This document shows, one piece after another, positions 34,980 to 44,042 of a DNA stretch of 64,000 nt. The stretch's first letter is position 1; each line of letters opens with the position of its first letter. This DNA comes from Companilactobacillus alimentarius DSM 20249. Lineage in GTDB: Bacteria; Bacillota; Bacilli; Lactobacillales; Lactobacillaceae. The notes beneath the pieces are model-generated. The model saw only the letters and a program-made list of their open reading frames with translations, searched no databases and was not told the DNA's origin. Both the position numbers and the translations under genes were made by a program. The stretch is from NCBI RefSeq assembly GCF_002849895.1, contig NZ_CP018867.1, positions 1,860,001 through 1,924,000 of the forward strand, read 5' to 3'.

Positions 34980-35843
34980 ATGGAATTTAAAACTTTAAAC
35001 AATGGTGTTAAGATACCAATGCTTGGATTAGGTGTCTTTCGTATAAATGATCCAACTGAGTGTGAGGAAGCAGTCTATCAAGCAATTAAAGCTGGTTATC
35101 GTTTTATTGATACGGCTACGGCTTATCAAAATGAAGCAGCAGTTGGTCGTGGAATCAAACGGTCTGGAATAGATAGAAAAGAATTATTTATCTCAACTAA
35201 ACTTTGGATTACAGATACGAATTATGAAGGTGCCAAAAGAGGTCTTAATAATTCTTTACGTCGTTTAGGCTTGGATTATATTGACCTGTACACTATTCAT
35301 CAACCTTATAATGATTACTATGGTGCATGGCGTGCCATGGAAGAACTTTATGAAGCAGGAAAAATTAGAGCACTAGGTGTAGATAATTTCCGTCAAGATC
35401 GGTTAGCCGACTTTATTGAATTTAACAAAATAAAACCGCAAGTTAATTTATTGGAAACACATCCGTTCTATCAACGACAAGCAGAAACCGATTTTTTGAA
35501 ATCAGAGAATATTCTACAAATTGCTTGGTCACCGTTTGCTGCCGGTCAATTTGGCATATTTACAGATCAGACGTTAATTAAGATTGCTAAGAATCATGGG
35601 AAAAGCGTTGGACAGGTAGTTCTTCGTTGGCTAATGCAGCGCGGTATTGCAGCAATACCAAAAACTAGTCACATTTCAAGAATGAAGGAAAATTTGGACA
35701 TTTTTGATTTTGAGCTGAATAATGATGAAATGAATTCTATAGGCGAGCTTGAGCAGGGTAAAACGGTTGCGGGTAATCGTGAGACTGCTAAGGAAGTTAG
35801 AGAGTTTTTTGACGCATTCTCCCAATTAAACACAGATGAATAA
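34980..35843 (+). CDS. Aldo/keto reductase
   Basis: A 287-residue aldo/keto reductase with GLGVFRI, GYRFIDTATAYQNEAAVGRG, STKLWITD, LYTIHQPYN and IPKTSHISRMKEN. The loop DNFRQ replaces the usual SNF, and NLLETHPFYQ replaces NQIE, so substrate preference may differ from the neighbour. It lies 58 bases downstream of the first reductase with its own GGAGA ribosome site and ends at a bidirectional terminator. Confidence 0.92.
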   Translation: MEFKTLNNGVKIPMLGLGVFRINDPTECEEAVYQAIKAGYRFIDTATAYQNEAAVGRGIKRSGIDRKELFISTKLWITDTNYEGAKRGLNNSLRRLGLDYIDLYTIHQPYNDYYGAWRAMEELYEAGKIRALGVDNFRQDRLADFIEFNKIKPQVNLLETHPFYQRQAETDFLKSENILQIAWSPFAAGQFGIFTDQTLIKIAKNHGKSVGQVVLRWLMQRGIAAIPKTSHISRMKENLDIFDFELNNDEMNSIGELEQGKTVAGNRETAKEVREFFDAFSQLNTDE

Positions 35844-35850
35844 TGCTATC

Positions 35851-35892
35851 AAAAAAGTTTCAATGAACAATATAATTCATTGAAACTTTTTT
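35851..35892. terminator. Bidirectional terminator
   Basis: AAAAAAGTTTCAATGAA pairs with TTCATTGAAACTTTTTT between the convergent reductase and MerR genes. Confidence 0.9.
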
Positions 35893-36337
35893 ATTTATCT
35901 TCATCAAATCGTAGTGTTTTTTTGATACTTTCGGGAAAATTTTTATCAACGTTTTTAGGAAATTCGCTTAAATCGTTGTCATTTAATACTTTGATGAAAT
36001 GATTTATCCAACGATTGATAGTGATGTAATTAGCTTGATCACGATCTAATTTTTCTTCAAGCTGTTTTTGATATGTGGTCATTAATTCAAAACGGGTTTT
36101 AAGTGATTGACGGCCCTGAGCAGTCAAAGTAACATATTCCTTTACCATTTCAATGGGCATGTCATTTTCACGAAGAGCTTTAACTAATTTGATCCAGATC
36201 AAATCGTCTTCGCTAAAAATACGATTGTTATATTTATCTCGCTTTACATGGGGCAAAAGCCCCTTTCTATCATAATATCGGATAGCGGATTGAGTTAATC
36301 CGACATGTTCAGCTGCTTCTTGAATTGTAAGTGCCAA
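35891..36337 (-). CDS. MerR-family transcriptional regulator
   Basis: A 148-residue regulator with the MerR N-terminus (AAEHVGLTQSAIRYYDRKGL, FSEDDLIWIKLVKALRENDM, PIEMVKEYV) and a C-terminal coiled coil (about 80-115). It has no cysteine, so metal or thiol sensing of the classic kind is unlikely; it resembles the aldehyde-responsive AdhR group in its fold only. TTG is the start, after GGGAG. It is divergent from the cupin operon, whose promoter has the 19-bp spacer that MerR proteins activate. Confidence 0.9.
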   Translation of the reverse strand: MALTIQEAAEHVGLTQSAIRYYDRKGLLPHVKRDKYNNRIFSEDDLIWIKLVKALRENDMPIEMVKEYVTLTAQGRQSLKTRFELMTTYQKQLEEKLDRDQANYITINRWINHFIKVLNDNDLSEFPKNVDKNFPESIKKTLRFDEDK

Positions 36338-36620
36338 GTGACCGTGCTCCCTTGTTTAGAATTTTCCAAATATTTCTATTTATTTCAAATATAGCATAAT
36401 TCTTATAATAAGAAATAAAGTTTCCACGTTACTATGTAATCTTGATGTATTGACTGCTGCAAATATATTTTAACAATATTTTAAAAATCAAAAGATTTAT
36501 AGATATCATCAGAGCTAGTTTAATTTTACTAAAATTTGATTAAATTATAGCTGATAAAAATATAATGCGAATAAAAGTATAAATAAATATATATATAATG
36601 ACAATTTAAGTCCATAAAAT

Positions 36621-36651
36621 TTGCCTTGAAGCGTGGTTTAAGGCTTAATAT
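36621..36651 (+). promoter_or_regulatory. MerR-type promoter of the cupin operon (19-bp spacer)
   Basis: TTGCCT and TAATAT are separated by exactly 19 bases. An inverted repeat, GCCTTGAA-N6-TTTAAGGC (36623-36644), fills the spacer. This is the arrangement at which MerR regulators untwist and activate promoters. The remaining 345-base gap from 36338 is extremely AT-rich and shows nothing else I can name. Confidence 0.7.
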
Positions 36652-36682
36652 GAAGCCGATTACATAAAGGGAGGATATTCAT

Positions 36683-37102
36683 TTGTCAAAATATGAGGAC
36701 GAAGTAAAAAATAATAATATATTTGGCTTCGGTGCTTTGAATGAAGCCTATGGTAAGTACTTTTCAGGTAACAGTTATGCTCAAGGACTAGTTCAGTCTG
36801 AAGACAATATTGATTTTAATGTTGCCAATGTTAACTTTGAACCCGGAGTTCGTAATAATTGGCATATTCATCATGATGGCTATCAAATCATATTAGTTAC
36901 TCAAGGTGAAGGTTGGTCTCAAATTGAAGGCGAAAAGCCTAGAAGCTTGAAACCTGGTGACGTCGCAGTATTTAAGGAAGGCGTCAAGCATTGGCATGGA
37001 GCAAAAAAGAATTCATGGTTCTCGCATTTAGCAATTACTAAGGGAACTACAGAATGGTTAGAGCCAGTTTCTGATGCAGATTACGACAAATTACCAGAAT
37101 AA
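36683..37102 (+). CDS. Cupin-domain protein
   Basis: A 139-residue small beta-barrel protein. Cupin motif 1 is NWHIHHDGYQIILVTQGEGW (two metal His), and motif 2 is PGDVAVFKEGVKHWHGA with a further His. This form (tryptophan-rich, followed by WFSHLAI) is the AraC-linked or quercetinase-type cupin commonly paired with carboxymuconolactone decarboxylase-like proteins, as here. The substrate is unknown. Start TTG 36683 follows GGGAGG. First gene of a three-gene operon under the MerR-type promoter. Confidence 0.88.
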   Translation: MSKYEDEVKNNNIFGFGALNEAYGKYFSGNSYAQGLVQSEDNIDFNVANVNFEPGVRNNWHIHHDGYQIILVTQGEGWSQIEGEKPRSLKPGDVAVFKEGVKHWHGAKKNSWFSHLAITKGTTEWLEPVSDADYDKLPE

Positions 37103-37123
37103 AAACAGAAGAGGATAAATATT

Positions 37124-37450
37124 ATGGCAGATAAAATTACAGCAGGTCGCGACAATTTGGGAGATTTTGCTCCTGAGTTTGCTCATTTTAATGATGATGT
37201 TTTATTTGGTGAAGTTTGGTCCAGAGAAGATAAACTTTCCGCACATGATAGAAGCATGATTACTATTGCAGCACTTATGTCAGCAGGAAATTTTGAACAA
37301 TTAAAGAGTCATTTAGTAATGGGAAAAGCTCATGGTATTACTAAGGACGAAATAGTTGAGATTATTACACAATTGGGATTTTATTGTGGATGGCCTAAGG
37401 CTTGGAGTGCATTCAACTTGGCCAAGGAAGTATACGCTGACAAAAAATAA
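37124..37450 (+). CDS. Carboxymuconolactone decarboxylase-family protein
   Basis: A 108-residue all-helical protein of the CMD/AhpD superfamily. HDRSMITIAALMSAGNFEQL, HLVMGKAHGITKDEIVEIIT and FYCGWPKAWSAFNLAKEVY are the family blocks. The CxxC redox pair of AhpD is missing, so it is of the decarboxylase-like rather than the peroxidase type. In lactic acid bacteria the true substrate of this form is not known. It lies 21 bases after the cupin gene. Confidence 0.9.
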   Translation: MADKITAGRDNLGDFAPEFAHFNDDVLFGEVWSREDKLSAHDRSMITIAALMSAGNFEQLKSHLVMGKAHGITKDEIVEIITQLGFYCGWPKAWSAFNLAKEVYADKK

Positions 37451-37490
37451 CTTTTAATAAATTATTGCTTATTTATGGAGGAATGAATGT

Positions 37491-38604
37491 ATGTCAGATG
37501 AAAACTTAGAGATTAAAAAACAAGGTTTTTATTCAGCTGGGGGTACGGTTCAAAAGGCTGATGGAACTTTTGATCCGATCAAAGGTCAGATGTCACCAGA
37601 AGGTCAAATAAGACATTCAGATCATGCTAATGTTTTTTATCAGTTACCAAGTAAGGGTAATGGACATAACATTATGTTTTTACCAGGATATGGCCAATCA
37701 AGAGTTAGTTACATGAGTACTCCAGACGGGCGTCCTGGATTTTCAGATATATTCTTGAAGAAAGGATATGGCGTTTACTTAATTGATCAACCGCGTCGTG
37801 GTGAAGCGGGTCAATCATCCGTTCCCATGACTCTCAGTGCACAACCTGACGATTTAAATTGGTTCACTCAATTCAGACTCGGACTATGGCCTAAGTTTAT
37901 GAAAAATGCTCAATTTCCGACAGATGACCCCAGATACCGGAGAAATTGATTTTCCCCTTATTACTTCAACCGCGGTCGAAGCATTAAAGAAATCTGGACC
38001 ATCCGTCTTAATGACACACTCACAAGGCGGAGTTCCGGGTTGGATGATTGGTTCAGCAAGTGATGATGTTACTGCTATTATCGCAATTGAACCAGGTGCT
38101 TTTGTCTTTCCTAAGGAGGAAGTACCAGAAAAAATCGTGACAAAATATCCAATGGCAATTGAGGGGATTCCAGTTTCAGATGATGATTATGTTTCTCTAA
38201 TTAAGAAACCAATTGTCGTGTACTTTGGAGATAATATTCCATCAGAACCATCAAAGGTACCTGCTTGGGACTTTTGGCGTGGATCAGAAGGTGCAGAGTA
38301 TTATTTTGATTACAAGCGTGGTGCTGCTGTTAACCGAGTTGAATTTGTCTCATGGTCACAACTTGATTGGCAAGAATTCCATCCAACAGAAATTGTTAAA
38401 GATTTGAAACAACCATATTTGATGATTTGTGGTGAAAATGCTTTTACACGTCCAGGAGCTGAAGTAATGTTTAAAAATGCTGGAAGTGAAAATAAGAAAC
38501 TAGTTATTATCCCTAAAGCTCGTCATTTTGATTTATATGATGGGGAAGATTATGTTCCAACGGCAATTGAAAATATTACGGAATTCTTGCAAAAGAATAT
38601 CTAG
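37491..38604 (+). pseudogene. Alpha/beta hydrolase, disrupted by a small deletion/frameshift
   Basis: Two overlapping frames (37491-37949 and 37906-38604) encode the halves of one alpha/beta hydrolase. The first has MFLPGYGQSRVSY and the oxyanion region VYLIDQPRRGEAG. The second has FRQMTPDTGEIDF, the nucleophile elbow MTHSQGGVPGW and the catalytic His in KARHFDLY. The frames meet at about 37910-37925, where AQFP of the first half runs into NFRQMTPD of the second; intact relatives seem to have about ten more residues there. It is the third gene of the cupin operon and is probably inactive. Confidence 0.75.
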
Positions 38605-38613
38605 ATGAAGAGA

Positions 38614-38658
38614 TTTTCAAAAGGGATTGATCCGATTAGAATCAATTCCTTTTGAAAT
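38614..38658 (+). terminator. Hairpin after the cupin operon, likely terminator
   Basis: TTTCAAAAGGGATTGATCC and AATCAATTCCTTTTGAAA form a long stem. The T run after it is weak (TTAAG), so termination efficiency is uncertain. Confidence 0.5.
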
Positions 38659-38697
38659 TAAGATGGAAATATAATTAATCACTATACATCAGACGTA

Positions 38698-38746
38698 TAG
38701 CAGCATGCTTAGGTAGTAATTTTCAAGTTACCATTTCGGCTATACA
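38698..38746 (+). promoter_or_regulatory. Putative LysR box and promoter, copy 2
   Basis: TAGCA-N11-TAGTA (38698-38718), followed by ATTTTCAA and a TATACA -10 box 22 bases after the dyad. The left arm is diverged from the other copies. GTATA precedes the dyad as at 33.97 kb. Confidence 0.5.
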
Positions 38747-38750
38747 ATGA

Positions 38751-39635
<885 letters not shown>

Positions 39636-39656
39636 TTTTTCGGAGGAATTTATATT

Positions 39657-40304
39657 ATGACAAAAGTATTAATTTTAGGCGCTAATGGTCAAGTAGCAAG
39701 AATTGTTGAAAAACGTCTCTTAAAGGAACAACCAGATGTTGAATTGACATTGTTCTTACGTAATAGTGGACGTCTTGATTCATTGAAGGATGAAAAGAAT
39801 GTCACAATTATTGATGGTGATATTGCTAATTATGATGATGTAAACAATGCATCAAAGGGTCAAGATATTGTGTATGTATCAACAGTTGATCACACTTCTG
39901 ACAACATCATTACTAAAAACGTTGTGAAAGCTGCCAAGGAAAATAACGTTCCACGGATTATCGAGACTAGTTTACTTGGAATCTATAATGAAGTTCCTGG
40001 TGAATATGGTCAATGGAACTACAATCAAGTTAAGAGTGGCTTACCAGCTGCAATTAATGCCGATAAACTTCTATCAGAATCAGGTATTTCATATACTACC
40101 TTACGTTTCCCATGGTTGAATGATCGTGATGAAGTTAAGTATTCAATTACACATAAAGATGAAAAATATGTTGGTGTTTCTGGATCACGTCAAAGTATGG
40201 CTGATGTGATTGTTAAGATCATCAATGATCCTAAATACTTAGCTAATGATAGTGTTGGAATCGCCGATCCTGATACACAAGGTGAAACTAGACCCGTATA
40301 TTAA
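39657..40304 (+). CDS. NmrA-like NAD(P)-binding protein (atypical SDR)
   Basis: A 215-residue Rossmann protein. The N-terminal loop LILGANGQVARIVEKRLL is the atypical-SDR nucleotide site, followed by GDIANYDD and VSTVDH, and the middle segment RIIETSLLGIYNE. The last part (FPWLNDRDEVKYS ... VGVSGSRQSMADVI) is typical of the SDR_a5/NmrA group. It lacks a classical YxxxK pair, so it may be a quinone/NADPH-binding or epimerase-like protein. Second gene after the reductase at 38778, with a GGAGGAA ribosome site. Confidence 0.85.
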   Translation: MTKVLILGANGQVARIVEKRLLKEQPDVELTLFLRNSGRLDSLKDEKNVTIIDGDIANYDDVNNASKGQDIVYVSTVDHTSDNIITKNVVKAAKENNVPRIIETSLLGIYNEVPGEYGQWNYNQVKSGLPAAINADKLLSESGISYTTLRFPWLNDRDEVKYSITHKDEKYVGVSGSRQSMADVIVKIINDPKYLANDSVGIADPDTQGETRPVY

Positions 40305-40306
40305 TC

Positions 40307-40341
40307 AAAAATAGCCTTGCATTTTTGCAAGACTATTTTAT
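40307..40341. terminator. Bidirectional terminator
   Basis: AAAATAGCCTTGCA pairs with TTGCAAGACTATTTT between the convergent NmrA-type and RibD-type genes. Confidence 0.75.
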
Positions 40342-40357
40342 ATTTCTAAATTCATTG

Positions 40358-41038
40358 TTAGTTTTGAACTGAATAGCGTAGCCAAACGGCATTGTTATCA
40401 AGTTGTTGTACATTCTTTAAAGTTAAGGGAACTGGTTTACGACCTTTTGGTCGACCATCAAATACGGCTGGCATGTTTGCACGACCGTCGACTCCAGCAC
40501 CAATAACGAGACTAATCTCATCAGTAAGACCGGCATCCAGAAACGATCCGTTGATATGTCCACCACCAACGATAGCCATTCGTTCTACATCAAATTTGTC
40601 AGCCAGAATCTCAACGGCTCTATTTAGATCAATTTTGGTTTTTCCAGTGGCAATCCAAGAAATATGATTTTGATCAAGATAAGCTAAATAGTCTTTTTTG
40701 ACTTGTTCACTAGTGATGATTAAATGTGGCTTTTTAGCATTTAGGTCATCTTCCCAAAGTAAGACACCTTTGGTATCGACAATCACTTCGTAACCTTTGG
40801 CATCAGAATTCTTGGCGAAATCTTCCTGCCCCAGTGGTTCAGAATGCTGAGATTCAAATCTACCAGCATGAGACAATTCAGTTTCGGCAGTAACACGACC
40901 ACTCAAGGTTGTTGGAGCTTCAATACTTTGTAAGGTTGGATAATAATTGACAGTTCCTCTAAGTTGTTCAGTCATATCACAGTCAATTCGACCATCGAGT
41001 GAGACCATCATGTGACAAATAATATATGGTTTATTCAT
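40358..41038 (-). CDS. RibD C-terminal/DHFR-fold reductase
   Basis: A 226-residue NADPH-dependent reductase-fold protein: CHMMVSLDGRIDCDM at the start, SGRVTAETELSHAG for the pyrophosphate loop, MAIVGGGHINGSFLDAGLTD and ISLVIGAGVDGR near the C-terminus. It is longer than the broken relative at 21937 and intact. Substrate unknown; it is not part of a riboflavin operon. Ribosome site GGAGG six bases before the ATG. A MerR-type promoter with a 19-bp spacer precedes it. Confidence 0.88.
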   Translation of the reverse strand: MNKPYIICHMMVSLDGRIDCDMTEQLRGTVNYYPTLQSIEAPTTLSGRVTAETELSHAGRFESQHSEPLGQEDFAKNSDAKGYEVIVDTKGVLLWEDDLNAKKPHLIITSEQVKKDYLAYLDQNHISWIATGKTKIDLNRAVEILADKFDVERMAIVGGGHINGSFLDAGLTDEISLVIGAGVDGRANMPAVFDGRPKGRKPVPLTLKNVQQLDNNAVWLRYSVQN

Positions 41039-41067
41039 GAGTTTCCTCCAATAAGATAATTATTTTT

Positions 41068-41098
41068 AGTTTAATCCTTAAAGTAAACTTGAGGTCAA
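41068..41098 (-). promoter_or_regulatory. MerR-type promoter of the RibD-like gene (19-bp spacer)
   Basis: On the minus strand TTGACC and TAAACT are separated by 19 bases. The spacer carries the dyad-like CTCAAGTTTACTTTAAG, close to the operator style of the AdhR/NmlR group of MerR proteins. It differs from the dyad at 36.6 kb, so a different MerR protein may act here. Confidence 0.65.
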
Positions 41099-41136
41099 GA
41101 CTTAAAACCAAAGAAGCTAAGTATACGCTTGAAGCA

Positions 41137-41185
41137 AGCTAGCATGTTTATGTAGTAATTTTCAAGTGAGTCCGATGGCTATACA
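41137..41185 (+). promoter_or_regulatory. Putative LysR box and promoter, copy 3
   Basis: AGCTA-N11-TAGTA (41137-41157), then ATTTTCAA and a TATACA -10 box 22 bases downstream. From CATGTTTA to AAGTAAGCAAA it closely resembles copy 2, so the whole promoter was probably duplicated. An extra small dyad, GCTTG-N3-CAAGC (41127-41139), overlaps its left side. Confidence 0.55.
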
Positions 41186-41249
41186 ATGAACTCATCAAGT
41201 AAGCAAACAGAGAAATTTATTACGATTAGAAAATCGAGGAAAAATTAAT

Positions 41250-42101
41250 ATGACAGAAGAAACTTTTAACTTAAATAACGGTGTAGAGATTCCTGCTATG
41301 GGAATCGGTACTTTTCAAATGCCAGTTGATGCTGCTGAACAAGCAGTCGTTGATGCATTAAAGGATGGCTATCGTTTGATCGATACAGCCAATGGTTATA
41401 TGAATGAAACAGGTGTTGGTCGTGGAATCAAGCGCTCTGGTGTTAATCGTTCTGACATTTTCTTGAGTACTAAATTATGGCCTAGTGTTTATACTGACGA
41501 GAATGCAGTTGATGATTCTTTGAAACGTTTAGGAACTGATTATGTTGATTTGATGTTCTTACATCAACCAGCTGGTGACTTCTTAAGTGGTTACAAGCAA
41601 CTCGAAAAAGCCTATAAGGATGGCAAAGTTAAAGCTATTGGAATTTCTAATTTCCAAGGTGAAAAATTGCAGCAACTTTTGGACAATGCAGAGATCAAAC
41701 CACAAGTTATTCAATCAGAAGCTCATCCTTACTTTACCGAAGATGAAGTTAGAAAGGTTTTGAAACCATTTGGAACAAGATTGATGGCTTGGTATCCATT
41801 AGGTCATGGTGATAAGAGTTTGATCAATGAACCAGTCTTTGCTCAATTGGGTCAAAAATATGGTAAGTCTAGTGCACAGATTATTTTGCGCTGGCACACA
41901 CAAATGGGCTTTATTGTAATTCCTGGTTCAACTAATCCTGATCATATCAAGGATAACCATAATATTTTTGATTTCACTTTAACTGATGAAGAAATGGCAC
42001 AAATTGCTGCTATTAAGAAGAATATTCGTTACTACACACCATCAGCTGAAGCAGAAGAACGTTATGCCAATATGAAATTAGATTTTAGTACTGAAAAATA
42101 A
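41250..42101 (+). CDS. Aldo/keto reductase
   Basis: A 283-residue aldo/keto reductase with [53 protein letters not shown] and VIPGSTNPDHIKDN. It is more distant from the duplicated pair and has an extra C-terminal tail (YTPSAEAEERYANMK). First gene of a three-gene operon with an SDR and a zinc alcohol dehydrogenase, an arrangement suggesting sequential carbonyl or alcohol conversions. Confidence 0.92.
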   Translation: MTEETFNLNNGVEIPAMGIGTFQMPVDAAEQAVVDALKDGYRLIDTANGYMNETGVGRGIKRSGVNRSDIFLSTKLWPSVYTDENAVDDSLKRLGTDYVDLMFLHQPAGDFLSGYKQLEKAYKDGKVKAIGISNFQGEKLQQLLDNAEIKPQVIQSEAHPYFTEDEVRKVLKPFGTRLMAWYPLGHGDKSLINEPVFAQLGQKYGKSSAQIILRWHTQMGFIVIPGSTNPDHIKDNHNIFDFTLTDEEMAQIAAIKKNIRYYTPSAEAEERYANMKLDFSTEK

Positions 42102-42125
42102 TAATAATATAGAAGAGGTTTATAT

Positions 42126-42869
42126 ATGAGTGAATCAAAAGTAATCGTAATTACCGGAGCATCAAGTGGTATTGGTAAAGCCAGTGCTGAGTTATTAGCT
42201 AAAGATGGCGCTAAATTAGTTTTAGGTGCCCGTCGCGAAAATGTATTAAAAGAAATTGCTGAGAATATTGATAAATTAGGTGGCGAAGCTGTCTATCAAT
42301 CAACTGATGTTACTGATGACGATCAAGTAGAATCATTAGCTAAATTAGCTATCGACAAATTTGGCAGAATTGATGTTTGGATCAATAATGCCGGAATCAT
42401 GCCACAATCTGTTTTATCTGAAAAGAAGATTCAAGATTGGAACAACATGATTGATATCAACATCAAAGGTACTTTGTACGGTATTGGTGCCGCTATCCCT
42501 TATATGGACAAACAAAAGTCTGGTCATATCATCAATGTTTCATCAGTTGCTGGACACCAAGCTCACCAAGGTAGTGCCGTTTACTCAGCTACAAAATATG
42601 CTGTTCGTGCTATTAGTGAATCACTTCGCCAAGAAATGGTCGATGCTAAGAACAATGTTCGTGTAACAGTTATTTCACCTGGTGCTATCAATACTGGATT
42701 ATTATCCTCAGTTACTGATCCCGAAGTTAAAGCTGGTATGGAGAAGTTCTACGCTGCATACAGTATTCCAGTTGAACGTGTTGCTTTGACAATCAAACAA
42801 GCAATTGATCTACCAGCTGATGCAGCTTGGAATGAAGTTGTTATTCGTCCAACTAATCAATCAGGTTAA
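42126..42869 (+). CDS. Classical short-chain dehydrogenase/reductase
   Basis: A 247-residue NAD(P)-dependent SDR. It shows TGASSGIGKASAELL, the NNAG motif in WINNAGIMPQ, catalytic Ser in NVSSVAGH, and YSATKYAVRA with the Tyr/Lys pair. The C-terminus ends NEVVIRPTNQ. It is a close relative of the SDR at 54720, which has the same last motif. It sits 24 bases after the aldo/keto reductase. Confidence 0.93.
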   Translation: MSESKVIVITGASSGIGKASAELLAKDGAKLVLGARRENVLKEIAENIDKLGGEAVYQSTDVTDDDQVESLAKLAIDKFGRIDVWINNAGIMPQSVLSEKKIQDWNNMIDINIKGTLYGIGAAIPYMDKQKSGHIINVSSVAGHQAHQGSAVYSATKYAVRAISESLRQEMVDAKNNVRVTVISPGAINTGLLSSVTDPEVKAGMEKFYAAYSIPVERVALTIKQAIDLPADAAWNEVVIRPTNQSG

Positions 42870-42908
42870 AAATAAATTTATCAAAAAATTTGAGGGAGAT
42901 ATTTAGCT

Positions 42909-43952
42909 ATGAAAGCAGCAACGTTTGTAGAACCAGGAAAAATGGAAGTTAGAGATTATGATATGCCAAAGATCCAACAGCCTACCGATGCAATCATTAA
43001 GATTGTTCGTGCTTGTGTCTGTGGTTCAGATTTATGGTGGTACCGTGGTCTTGCTAAACGTGAAAAGGGTTCAACTGTCGGTCATGAAGCCATTGGTATC
43101 GTTCAAGAAGTCGGAGCAGATGTTAAAGATGTTAAAGTCGGCGACTTTGTAATTGCTCCATTCACACATGGCTGTGGTCATTGTGCCGCTTGTTTAGCAG
43201 GATTTGACGGCGACTGCATGAACAAAGAAGCTGGTGGCAATGGTGGTTATCAAGGTGAATACTTGAGATTTATCAATGCTAACTGGGCTTTAGTTAAGAT
43301 CCCCGGTCAACCAGAAGACTATTCAGATGATATGCTTAACAACTTCTTAGCTTTAGCTGATGTTATGGCTACAGGATATCATGCTGCTTCTAGTGCTGAA
43401 GTTAAAGACGGCGATACAGTTGTTGTAATGGGCGACGGTGCTGTTGGGTTATCTGGTGTTATCTCAGCTAAATTACGTGGTGCAAAACGTATTATTGCTA
43501 TGAGTCGTCATGAAGACAGACAAAAATTGGCTAAAGAATTCGGGGCTACTGATATCATCCCAGAACGTGGTGATGAGGCTGTTGAAAAGGTTATGGAGCT
43601 AACTGATGGCAATGGTGCTGACGCTGTTCTTGAGTGTGTTGGGACCGAACAATCAGTTGATACAGCTGTTAAAGTTGGACGTCCCGGTGCCATTGTTGGA
43701 CGTGTTGGTGTTCCTCAAAAACCAGAAATGAATACCAATAACTTGTTCTGGAAGAATATCGGACTCCGTGGTGGGGTTGCCTCTGTTACAACAGACGATA
43801 AGAACGTTCTTTTGGATGCGGTATTAAGTGGCAAGATCAATCCAGGAAAAGTCTTCACTAAGAGATTTACACTTGATCAAATTCAAGAAGCTTATGAAGC
43901 TATGGATAAAAGAACTGCTATCAAATCATTGATCATTGTTAGTGGTAAATAA
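42909..43952 (+). CDS. Zinc-dependent alcohol dehydrogenase
   Basis: A 347-residue medium-chain dehydrogenase. Catalytic zinc ligands are Cys in VCGSDLWW, His-Glu in GHEAIG and Cys/Glu further on; the structural zinc cluster is in GCGHCAACLAGFDGDC. The NAD(P)-binding loop is VMGDGAVGLSGVI. The pattern with DLWWYRG and GGYQGEYLRF is that of the zinc-binding dehydrogenases of lactobacilli annotated for polyols or short alcohols; the substrate is not certain. Third gene of the operon, ending at a terminator. Confidence 0.92.
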   Translation: MKAATFVEPGKMEVRDYDMPKIQQPTDAIIKIVRACVCGSDLWWYRGLAKREKGSTVGHEAIGIVQEVGADVKDVKVGDFVIAPFTHGCGHCAACLAGFDGDCMNKEAGGNGGYQGEYLRFINANWALVKIPGQPEDYSDDMLNNFLALADVMATGYHAASSAEVKDGDTVVVMGDGAVGLSGVISAKLRGAKRIIAMSRHEDRQKLAKEFGATDIIPERGDEAVEKVMELTDGNGADAVLECVGTEQSVDTAVKVGRPGAIVGRVGVPQKPEMNTNNLFWKNIGLRGGVASVTTDDKNVLLDAVLSGKINPGKVFTKRFTLDQIQEAYEAMDKRTAIKSLIIVSGK

Positions 43953-43975
43953 AGTAAACACATTTTAAAGTAATA

Positions 43976-44012
43976 AAAAAACTTTAACTTAGTCGGTTAA
44001 AGTTTTTATTTT
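43976..44012 (+). terminator. Rho-independent terminator
   Basis: AAAAACTTTAAC, a short loop, GTTAAAGTTTTT and further T residues, just after the alcohol dehydrogenase. Confidence 0.85.
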
Positions 44013-44042
44013 TGCTAAAAATGTCTAAAGAGGGATTTGTTT

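Noticed and set aside
42451..42666. 71-codon overlapping frame in the SDR gene
   Set aside because: A frame-shifted shadow of a well-conserved SDR with no ribosome site.
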